NCBI GenBank assembly: GCA_002849045.2
Contig: NCRO01000302.1
Span: forward strand, 1 to 6,380
Length of the DNA stretch: 6,380 bases
Direction of reading: 5' to 3'
Source: Candidatus Sediminicultor secundus
GTDB taxonomy: Bacteria; Atribacterota; JS1; SB-45; 34-128
Shown in pieces: positions 1 through 4,574 of this stretch. A model generated the notes under the pieces. It was not told the origin of the DNA, did no database searches, and saw only the letters and a list, made by a program, of their open reading frames with translations. How positions within the stretch are numbered: the first letter of the stretch is position 1; each line of letters begins with the position of its first letter. Position numbers and translations under genes: made by a program.

Positions 1-57
1 AAAGAAAAAATTGAAACCTACCAGAAACCTACCAGGGGACGGTCCTCTGGCAGGTTT
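1..57 (+). repeat. Left inverted arm: copy of the asd 3' tail plus palindromic core
   Basis: This segment is the reverse complement of 1823-1879 (position i matches 1880-i). Positions 1-30 match without error and 51 of 57 positions match overall. Positions 3-14 read AGA AAA AAT TGA, the same final codons (R K N stop) that end asd on the minus strand at 1866-1877. The left edge therefore looks like the end of a second asd-like 3' terminus running into the window on the plus strand. Positions 14-24 and 25-35 are tandem copies of the 11-mer AAACCTACCAG. Whether a whole second asd lies to the left cannot be seen; a contig-end artefact is an alternative. Confidence 0.85.
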
Positions 58-61
58 TTTT
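25..61 (+). terminator. Intrinsic terminator (palindromic core with T-run)
   Basis: Positions 25-40 pair with 42-57 around a centre at 41, giving a stem with one A-C mismatch (31/51) and one G-U pair (36/46). Seven T residues follow at 55-61. This is a normal Rho-independent terminator for whatever plus-strand transcript enters from the left, and it insulates the SDR gene from it. The same core recurs in the same orientation at 1823-1855 with a single difference (C47 versus T1845). Confidence 0.75.
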
Positions 62-83
62 ATAATATGAATGGAGAATAACT

Positions 84-893
84 ATGAAACTTAACGATAA
101 AGTTGTGGTAATAACTGGGTCAACCCGGGGGATAGGCAGGGCAATTGCCCGGTCGTGTGCCCAGCAGGGTGCCAGGATAGTAATTTGTTCCCGTAAAGAA
201 TCAGCAGTGAAAGAAACTTGCGAAACTTTTCAGAAAGAAAATTTTAAAGTATCCGGAATAAAAACGGATGTTGCTGTTACTGCTGATCTGATAAAATTAT
301 TTAAACATTCTTTAGAAACTTGGGGAAAGATAGATATCTGGATAAATAATGCTGGTTTATCCGCAGGAATGCGTTTTTTTGATGAATTAAGCGAAGAAGA
401 AGTTAAAGAAATAGTAGATGTAAACATTACGGGAACTATGCAGGCCTCTCGGATAATTATTCCTTATTTTATTAAACAGGAAAAAGGAATTTTAATTAAT
501 ATGGGTGGTCTGGGAAGTAGAGGAGAAAAATCTCCTCATTTAACTGCTTATGCAGTTACTAAAGCAGCGGTTACCAGCTTTACTAAGAATTTAGCCGAAG
601 AATATAAAGAACATCCTATCTCCATTCACATGATAATTCCCGGCATGGTCAAAACCGATTTTTATAATAATATCAAAGTGAGCCCCAAGTTAACTAAAGA
701 TTTTCAGAATTTACCTTACGCCCTGGAAGCTTTCAGTGTGTCTTCTGAAGAAGTAGGGAAATTATGTGTAGAAATTGCTGTTCAGGAACCCGGAAAAGTT
801 ACCGGAAAAACTTATTCACTGTTGCGCGGAAAAAGATTGATGAGAGGGATTGCATTGATGATTTGGTATCGATTATCCGGTAAAATGAAGTAA
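84..893 (+). CDS. Short-chain dehydrogenase/reductase (SDR), atypical active site
   Basis: A 269-residue cytosolic NAD(P)H-dependent oxidoreductase of the classical SDR fold; the substrate is unknown. Visible motifs are the dinucleotide-binding TGSTRGIG at residues 11-18, the acidic TD at 61-62, NNAG at 88-91, the structural Asn114 in VDVNITG, the catalytic pair Tyr156 and Lys160 in YAVTK, and PGMVKTDF at 186-193. Length is slightly above the usual 250, through a basic, partly hydrophobic tail (about 240-269). The start is supported by TGGAG at 72-76, 7 bases before the ATG. Oddity: where classical SDRs carry the catalytic Ser (INxSS, 13-14 residues before Tyr), this protein reads INMGG; the nearest Ser, 145, is only 11 residues before Tyr156. 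It could be an SDR subgroup that tolerates Gly there, or have altered catalysis. It lies between a terminator and the toxin module, probably as a single-gene unit. The family call is firm; a specific enzyme name is not supportable. Confidence 0.93.
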   Translation: MKLNDKVVVITGSTRGIGRAIARSCAQQGARIVICSRKESAVKETCETFQKENFKVSGIKTDVAVTADLIKLFKHSLETWGKIDIWINNAGLSAGMRFFDELSEEEVKEIVDVNITGTMQASRIIIPYFIKQEKGILINMGGLGSRGEKSPHLTAYAVTKAAVTSFTKNLAEEYKEHPISIHMIIPGMVKTDFYNNIKVSPKLTKDFQNLPYALEAFSVSSEEVGKLCVEIAVQEPGKVTGKTYSLLRGKRLMRGIALMIWYRLSGKMK

Positions 894-936
894 CACCAGG
901 ACGGTTCAGTAGTTTCTTTTATTTTGTCTAATAATC

Positions 937-945
937 TGATAAAAT
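937..945 (+). promoter_or_regulatory. Candidate extended -10 promoter for the toxin module
   Basis: TGATAAAAT matches an extended -10 (TGN plus TAAAAT, five of six bases of TATAAT). No good -35 is seen (only T-rich sequence at 917-923), as is common for extended -10 promoters. Transcription would start at about 952, next to the ATG at 953, and no Shine-Dalgarno sequence is visible before that ATG, so a leaderless mRNA is possible. In such AT-rich DNA the match could be chance. Confidence 0.3.
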
Positions 946-952
946 AAATATC

Positions 953-1255
953 ATGAAGACGCCTCCTCAATTTCTGAAAAAATATTTTTGGGATGTAGAT
1001 TTTTCTAAATTAGATAGTGAAATATATGCTTCGTTTATTATTGAAAGAATTTTAGAAGAAGGGGACGAAAAAGCAACAAGGTGGATGAGAGACAATTTTA
1101 ATCTCGCTCAGATAAAAAATGTACTTTATAATTCTAAGAATCTTTCCCCAAGAAGTGCTAATTATTGGCAACTAATTTTTAATCTAAAGAGAGATAAAAT
1201 TTTATGCCTCAGGAAATCATTTCAAAAAAAACAAAAACCAATTTGGAAATACTAA
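953..1255 (+). CDS. DUF6922-type small protein, putative partner/antitoxin of AbiEii-like toxin
   Basis: A 100-residue, probably all-helical cytosolic protein. It has the signature I associate with DUF6922: an N-terminal LKKYFWDVDFSKLD (residues 8-21), then FIIERILEEGDEKATRWM (28-45), then LSPRSANYWQLIF (64-76), and a basic tail ending IWKY. These proteins often sit directly before nucleotidyltransferase-toxin genes, and that is the arrangement here: the last 52 bases overlap the next gene in another frame. By position it takes the place of the AbiEi antitoxin, but it shows no winged-helix or other DNA-binding motif that I can recognise. An antitoxin or partner role is therefore an inference from context. 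Function is otherwise unknown. No clear ribosome binding site precedes the ATG. Length is typical, and there is no sign of truncation. Confidence 0.8.
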   Translation: MKTPPQFLKKYFWDVDFSKLDSEIYASFIIERILEEGDEKATRWMRDNFNLAQIKNVLYNSKNLSPRSANYWQLIFNLKRDKILCLRKSFQKKQKPIWKY

Positions 1256-1824
1256 CCAAAGAAGCGGTGCTTATAAATTTCTATTTGGCTGGTGGAACAG
1301 GTGCGGCCTTACAATTAAAGCATCGTGTTTCTCTTGATTTAGATTTTTTTACCAATAAAGACATTGATACCAAAACCTTAATTCAAAAAATTAAAACCAA
1401 GGGAAAATTTTCAATAGAAAGAGAGACAGAAAACACTTTGATTGGGATATTTAAGTGTAGCCGGGTAAGCTTTTTAAAATATGATTATCCCTTGCTTTTT
1501 GAACTTAAACAAATAAAAGGGATTAAAATTGCAGATCTCAGAGATATAGGTTGTATGAAAATTGATGCTGTTTCCTCCCGAGGAACGAAAAGGGATTTTG
1601 TTGACTTGTTTTTTATCTGTAGAGAAGCAATCTCTCTAAAAAATCTTCTAAGCTTGTTTAAAAAGAAATACAAAAGCGTAAATTATAATATGTTGCATAT
1701 TTTAAAAAGCTTGGCGTATTTCGAAAACGCCGAAAATAATCCAATGCCAAGAATGATACTCCCCACCTCCTGGCAAGAAGTAAAAAGTTTTTTCAAAGAA
1801 GAAATTAGAAAAATTAATAAATAA
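1204..1824 (+). CDS. AbiEii/AbiGii-family nucleotidyltransferase toxin-like protein
   Basis: A 206-residue protein of the AbiEii/AbiGii (DUF1814, COG2253-like) family, a branch of the DNA polymerase beta-type nucleotidyltransferase fold. Members include toxins of type IV toxin-antitoxin and abortive-infection systems; some modify tRNA. Key sequence: FYLAGGTGAALQLKHR at residues 26-41 (nucleotide-binding GGT), SLDLDFF at 43-49 with metal-binding Asp45 and Asp47, and KIDAVSSRGTKRDFVDLFFI at 119-138 with Lys119, Lys129, Arg130, Asp131 and Asp134. All expected motifs are intact, so it looks active. The start is forced: an in-frame TAA at 1195-1197 leaves ATG 1204 as the first possible start. It is preceded by a weak AAGAGAG ten bases upstream and lies inside the DUF6922 gene, so translational coupling is likely. 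The stop codon touches the downstream palindrome. Substrate and real toxicity are not shown by sequence. Confidence 0.88.
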   Translation: MPQEIISKKTKTNLEILTKEAVLINFYLAGGTGAALQLKHRVSLDLDFFTNKDIDTKTLIQKIKTKGKFSIERETENTLIGIFKCSRVSFLKYDYPLLFELKQIKGIKIADLRDIGCMKIDAVSSRGTKRDFVDLFFICREAISLKNLLSLFKKKYKSVNYNMLHILKSLAYFENAENNPMPRMILPTSWQEVKSFFKEEIRKINK

Positions 1825-1866
1825 ACCTACCAGGGGACGGTCCTTTGGCAGGTTTCTGGTAGGTTT
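1823..1866. terminator. Bidirectional hairpin terminator between convergent toxin and asd genes
   Basis: The 11-mer AAACCTACCAG (1823-1833) pairs perfectly with CTGGTAGGTTT (1856-1866). A competing inner hairpin pairs 1823-1838 with 1840-1855 around 1839 (one A-C mismatch and two G-U pairs). Plus-strand transcripts run into TTTCAATTTTTTC (1864-1876), and minus-strand transcripts run into T-rich sequence below 1826. The hairpin overlaps the toxin stop codon on one side and the first base of the asd stop codon on the other, leaving no free spacer. It probably ends both transcripts. Confidence 0.65.
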
Positions 1867-1879
1867 CAATTTTTTCTTT
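1823..1879 (-). repeat. Right inverted arm including the asd 3' end
   Basis: Counterpart of 1-57 in inverted orientation. The perfect 30-bp part (1850-1879) includes the last asd codons and stop. Six mismatches all lie within the palindromic core, at 1829, 1834, 1839, 1844, 1845 and 1849. Compared directly instead of inverted, the core 1823-1855 matches 25-57 at 32 of 33 positions. So the core is shared in direct orientation while the outer flank is shared in inverted orientation. Confidence 0.85.
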
Positions 1880-2876
1880 CAATAATTTTCTCGGCGATCT
1901 GAACCGCGTTTAGGGCGGCGCCTTTTCGTAGGTTATCAGATACCACCCACATCACCAGACCGTTTTCGGTAGAAATGTCCTCTCTGATTCTTCCTACAAA
2001 GACTTCGTCCTTTCCCTCAGCAAATAAAGGCAGAGGATATTCTAATTTTTCCGGATTATCGATCACTTTAATCCCGGGGAAGGCACTTAATATTTCTCGA
2101 GTTCTCTGAAGAGAAATTTTCTTTTTAGTCTCTATATGAACTACTTCCGAATGAGCCCGATAGACCGGGACTCTCACCGTGGTAGCAGCAACCCGGATAT
2201 TATTATCTCCCAATATCTTTCTGGTTTCATCTAACATCTTCATTTCTTCAGAAGTATAGCCATTTTCTTTAAAAGAACCGATATGGGGGAGTGCATTATA
2301 AGCTATCTGGTAAGGATAAGCTTTGATTTCAAATCCTTCACCTTTAGCAATAGAAGCAGCTTGATTTTTTAGTTCTTCCATGGCTTCTTTCCCGGTTCCG
2401 GAAACGCTCTGATAAGTAGCTACAATAACTCTTTCTATCCCCACTTCATCATAAATAGGTTTTAAAGCCACCACCATCTGAATGGTAGAACAGTTGGGAT
2501 TGGCGATTAAACCCTTGTGCCATTTTAAATCATCAGGATTCACTTCCGGAACTACCAGAGGAACATTGGGATCCATACGGAAATATTTACAATTGTCCAC
2601 TACTATCGTCCCCTGCCGGACTGCCAGGGGGGCAAAACGGGCACTTACTTCGTCGCCGGCTGAAAAAAGAGCAATGTCAATTCCGAAAAAGGAGTCTTCC
2701 TTTAACTCCTGGATGGTAATTTTTTCTCCGTTAAATTTATATATTCTGCCTGCTGAACGGGTAGAGGCGAAGAGGCTTAATTTTTTCACCGGAAATTTTC
2801 TCTCTTCTAAAACTAATCTCATCTCTTCTCCTACCGCTCCGGTAGCTCCTACGACGGCTACATTATATTTTCTCAT
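1866..2876 (-). CDS. asd: Aspartate-semialdehyde dehydrogenase
   Basis: A 336-residue cytosolic enzyme that reduces aspartyl-4-phosphate to aspartate semialdehyde with NADPH, the second step towards lysine, threonine and methionine. Motifs: nucleotide-binding GATGAVG at 10-16, FRMDPNVPLVVPEVN at 99-113, the catalytic cysteine Cys129 in NPNCST, SVSGTGK at 157-163, the catalytic histidine His242 in VPVYRAHSE, and the C-terminal DNLRKGAALNAVQIAE at 314-329. Length is normal for the bacterial family. The ATG overlaps the lysC stop by 4 bases (ATGA), so the two are co-transcribed and probably translationally coupled; the ribosome site before it is weak. The last four codons form part of an inverted repeat whose other arm lies at the left edge of the window. 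Identification is firm. Confidence 0.98.
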   Translation of the reverse strand: MRKYNVAVVGATGAVGEEMRLVLEERKFPVKKLSLFASTRSAGRIYKFNGEKITIQELKEDSFFGIDIALFSAGDEVSARFAPLAVRQGTIVVDNCKYFRMDPNVPLVVPEVNPDDLKWHKGLIANPNCSTIQMVVALKPIYDEVGIERVIVATYQSVSGTGKEAMEELKNQAASIAKGEGFEIKAYPYQIAYNALPHIGSFKENGYTSEEMKMLDETRKILGDNNIRVAATTVRVPVYRAHSEVVHIETKKKISLQRTREILSAFPGIKVIDNPEKLEYPLPLFAEGKDEVFVGRIREDISTENGLVMWVVSDNLRKGAALNAVQIAEKIIERKN

Positions 2877-4105
2877 TGTTCTTCGCCTGCTTTATCTAAA
2901 TTAAATTCTTTATGGATTGCTTTTACCGCATCTTCTATGCGGGAAGCGCTGATCAGACAGGATATTCTAATTCCGGAAGTGCTGATCATATCTATATTTA
3001 TTCCTTCTTTAGCTAAGGCACCAAACATCCGGGCGGCTATAGCCGGGTCGCCGGTGATACCTGCTCCTACTATGGATACTTTGGCTACTTCCTGTTCTGA
3101 TATTACTCCTTCAGCTCCAATCTTTTCTGCTAACTGCTTGGTAATTTGGATAACCTTATTAAAATCACTTATAGCAACGGTAAAGGCTATATCATTGATC
3201 TCGTTACGATGAGAACTTTGGATAATCATATCTACAATTATCTCTTCTTCGGCTAAGGCTTTAAATAATTTATAAGCTACACCGGGAACATCCGGAACCC
3301 CCTGAACTACAATTTTACCTACATTGATCTCCTGGGTTACTCCCCTTACGATTACTCTTTCTAACATCGGGTCTACCTCCTTTATAAGAGTACCTTCTCC
3401 TGGAACAAAAGACGATTTAACTAAAATCTTTACTTTATAATTTCTGGCCAAATCTATAGCTCTATAGTGCATTACTCTGGCTCCCAAACTGGCCATCTCA
3501 GCCATTTCATCATAGGAAATTACCGGAATTCTGCGGGCCGAGGTAACAATTCCGGGGTCAGCAGTGTAGACTCCATCGACATCGGTATAGATTTCACATC
3601 CGTCTGCCTCCAGCTGGGCGGCCAGGGCGATAGCAGTAGTATCTGACCCTCCTCTACCCAAAGTAGTGATATCGCCATTGGCGTCAATACCTTGAAAGCC
3701 GGCTACAATCACTATTTTACCTTTTTCTAAAGCTGACTTTAACTTTTTATGGTTTATGGCAGTGACCTTGGCCCTGGTATGAACGGCATTGGTAACAATC
3801 CCGGCCTGCATTCCGGTAAAAGAAATGGCCTCCCAACCCAGGGAGTGGATAGCCATAGTTAGTAAGGCAATGGAAACCTGTTCGCCGGTAGAAATTAGCA
3901 TATCTAATTCTCGCTCATTAGGAGAGGAGGTAATTTTGCCAGCCATTTTGATTAATTCATCGGTAGTCTTCCCCATCGCTGAAACTACTACTACTACTCT
4001 ATTCCCCTCTTTTGCCCTTTCTACTATTTTCTCGGCTACTTTTTTAACCCGGTCAATATCTGCTACCGAGCTTCCTCCGTATTTTTGCACTATGATTTTA
4101 TTCAT
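2873..4105 (-). CDS. lysC: Aspartate kinase with tandem ACT domains
   Basis: A 410-residue cytosolic kinase that phosphorylates L-aspartate with ATP, the committed step of the aspartate amino-acid pathway. The kinase domain fills about residues 1-240 (numbered from the ATG at 4105): KYGGSSV near 9-14, VVVVVSAMGKTTDEL near 38-50, and GRGGSDTTA at 150-158. Two ACT domains follow (about 262-405), with VPDVPGVAYKLFKALAE in the first and TSGIRISCLIS in the second, so feedback inhibition by an end-product amino acid is expected; which one cannot be read here. Start: a reading frame opens at GTG 4120, but the Shine-Dalgarno AAGGAG (4125-4120) overlaps that GTG, so ATG 4105 is preferred, giving the usual MNKIIVQKYGG start. 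Spacing from that site is 14 bases, which is long. No lysine riboswitch or T-box is visible upstream. Confidence 0.97.
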   Translation of the reverse strand: MNKIIVQKYGGSSVADIDRVKKVAEKIVERAKEGNRVVVVVSAMGKTTDELIKMAGKITSSPNERELDMLISTGEQVSIALLTMAIHSLGWEAISFTGMQAGIVTNAVHTRAKVTAINHKKLKSALEKGKIVIVAGFQGIDANGDITTLGRGGSDTTAIALAAQLEADGCEIYTDVDGVYTADPGIVTSARRIPVISYDEMAEMASLGARVMHYRAIDLARNYKVKILVKSSFVPGEGTLIKEVDPMLERVIVRGVTQEINVGKIVVQGVPDVPGVAYKLFKALAEEEIIVDMIIQSSHRNEINDIAFTVAISDFNKVIQITKQLAEKIGAEGVISEQEVAKVSIVGAGITGDPAIAARMFGALAKEGINIDMISTSGIRISCLISASRIEDAVKAIHKEFNLDKAGEEQ

Positions 4106-4119
4106 CAGTAAAAGATTCA

Positions 4120-4125
4120 CTCCTT
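4120..4125 (-). promoter_or_regulatory. Shine-Dalgarno site of lysC
   Basis: Read on the minus strand this is AAGGAG, the only strong ribosome site near lysC. It shares its last base with the possible GTG start at 4120 and so argues against it. ATG 4105 is 14 bases downstream. The site lies at the very end of the repeat-filled spacer, just beyond the first heptamer. Confidence 0.6.
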
Positions 4126-4130
4126 ATCTA

Positions 4131-4193
4131 GTCGTTAGTGAATAGTGAATAGTCGTTAGTATTAAATACAAGATGCAAGATATAAGATGCAAG
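4131..4193. repeat. Degenerate heptamer array (outer, lysC side)
   Basis: Nine 7-base units in one register without insertions or deletions. GTCGTTA occurs twice (4131, 4152), GTGAATA twice in tandem (4138, 4145) and GTATTAA once. The array then drifts into ATACAAG, ATGCAAG, ATATAAG and ATGCAAG (4166-4193). Neighbouring units are variants of each other while the period stays fixed. Confidence 0.8.
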
Positions 4194-4204
4194 TTTATAT
4201 TATG

Positions 4205-4339
4205 TTACCCAGTTACCTGGTTAACCGGTTTGCCAGTTGGCCAGTTAATACTAATTTACCAATTGACCAATTCACCAATTTGCCGATTAGTATCAATTCA
4301 CTAATTGATCGATTGCCCAATTATATTCGTTAGCATTAA
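4205..4339. repeat. Degenerate octamer array, unit about TTNNCCRR
   Basis: Sixteen units begin with TT in strict succession. Thirteen are clean 8-mers such as TTACCCAG (4205), TTGGCCAG (4237), TTGACCAA (4263) and TTGCCCAA (4313). Interrupting units are 10-mers TTAATACTAA (4245-4254), TTAGTATCAA (4287-4296) and TTAGCATTAA (4330-4339), and one 9-mer (4321-4329). The first five units end in GG or AG, while most later ones end in AA. TT at positions 1-2 and, in most units, CC at 5-6 are kept; positions 3-4 vary freely. Confidence 0.85.
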
Positions 4340-4374
4340 ATAAAAGTTCTCGGCCTTCGGTTAACAGTGCCTTT

Positions 4375-4394
4375 GGGCACGATGCATCGTGCCC
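4375..4394. repeat. Perfect 20-bp palindrome with competing hairpins
   Basis: GGGCACGATGCATCGTGCCC is its own reverse complement. The left half can alternatively pair with an upstream GTGCC (4367-4371 with 4376-4380), and CAGTG (4365-4369) can pair with CACTG (4398-4402) to close an outer stem. The CCCCTAC flank resembles dispersed palindromes with GTAGGGGC...GCCCCTAC ends known from many genomes; that comparison is from memory. It lacks a following T-run, so it is not an obvious terminator. Confidence 0.75.
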
Positions 4395-4400
4395 CTACAC

Positions 4401-4450
4401 TGACCCAGTATTAATTCTTTAATTGGCTAACCAGGCAACCAACTAGTTAA
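4401..4450. repeat. Second octamer array in the nadC-lysC spacer
   Basis: After a TGACCCAG plus TA unit (4401-4410), five octamers run in register: TTAATTCT (4411), TTAATTGG (4419), CTAACCAG (4427), GCAACCAA (4435) and CTAGTTAA (4443). CTAACCAG and GCAACCAA resemble both the TTNNCCRR array upstream and the AACCAGCT units of the nadB-nadC spacer, which suggests one repeat family. Confidence 0.65.
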
Positions 4451-4457
4451 TCCTAAA

Positions 4458-4492
4458 CGAGATACGAGATACTAATTTGGCTTCTGGCTTCT
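4458..4492. repeat. Heptamer pairs: CGAGATA x2 and GGCTTCT x2
   Basis: CGAGATA is duplicated exactly at 4458-4471. After one linking heptamer (4472-4478), GGCTTCT is duplicated exactly at 4479-4492. All five units keep a single 7-base register although the two pairs are unrelated in sequence. T-rich sequence follows, with a further 7-base-period pair, TCTTAAT and TTTTAAT (4500-4513). Confidence 0.8.
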
Positions 4493-4524
4493 TTTTTTAT
4501 CTTAATTTTTAATTTTAAGCTATG

Positions 4525-4574
4525 GTTTTGCGTTTTGCGCTTTTCGCTTGACTACTAAATACTATTCACTATAT
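4525..4574. repeat. Outer heptamer array running into the nadC stop codon
   Basis: GTTTTGC is repeated exactly (4525-4538) and followed by GCTTTTC. After an 8-base unit, ACTAAAT, ACTATTC and ACTATAT run from 4554 to 4574. The last unit contains the nadC stop (4569-4571) and the preceding Ile codon. Read in reverse, ACTATTC is GAATAGT, the unit found in the array at 4131-4158, so the spacer ends in inverted copies of the same heptamer. Confidence 0.75.

Larger units (their letters stand above)
4106..4568. other. Repeat-filled spacer between nadC and lysC
   Basis: There is no credible gene in this stretch. Apart from the lysC ribosome site and short linkers, it consists of degenerate short-period arrays. 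Heptamers occupy 4131-4193 and about 4451-4574; octamers occupy 4205-4339 and 4401-4450. A palindrome lies at 4375-4394, inside a 61-bp patch (4340-4400) that is otherwise not periodic. I see no tRNA, riboswitch, CRISPR or transposase remnant. A promoter for lysC-asd would have to lie here if the genes are not read from nadBC, but none could be singled out. Confidence 0.8.

Noticed and set aside
61..66. TATAAT as a -10 box for the SDR gene
   Set aside because: Transcription would start around 73, inside the Shine-Dalgarno site at 72-76, and no -35 is seen; the motif follows directly from the terminator T-run.
230..427. Minus-strand open frame inside the SDR gene
   Set aside because: It is antisense to the SDR coding region, has no family resemblance, and the SDR motifs on the plus strand are unambiguous.
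1485..1673. Minus-strand open frame inside the toxin gene
   Set aside because: It lies opposite the conserved nucleotidyltransferase motifs and is a shadow of that gene.
4118..4120. GTG as the lysC start
   Set aside because: The Shine-Dalgarno AAGGAG overlaps this GTG, and ATG 4105 gives the normal aspartokinase N-terminus.
2482..4145. Three plus-strand open frames opposite asd and lysC (2482-2904, 2937-3212, 3789-4145)
   Set aside because: All lie opposite strongly conserved enzyme motifs, have Ser/Thr/Ile-rich antisense composition and no recognisable domain.
4131..4450. CRISPR array
   Set aside because: Units are 7-10 bases, degenerate, with no repeat-spacer alternation and no cas genes.
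4106..4568. Lysine riboswitch or T-box leader upstream of lysC
   Set aside because: I find no T-box consensus, no lysine-riboswitch core and no terminator hairpin with T-run in the minus-strand leader; the stretch is explained by short-period repeats.
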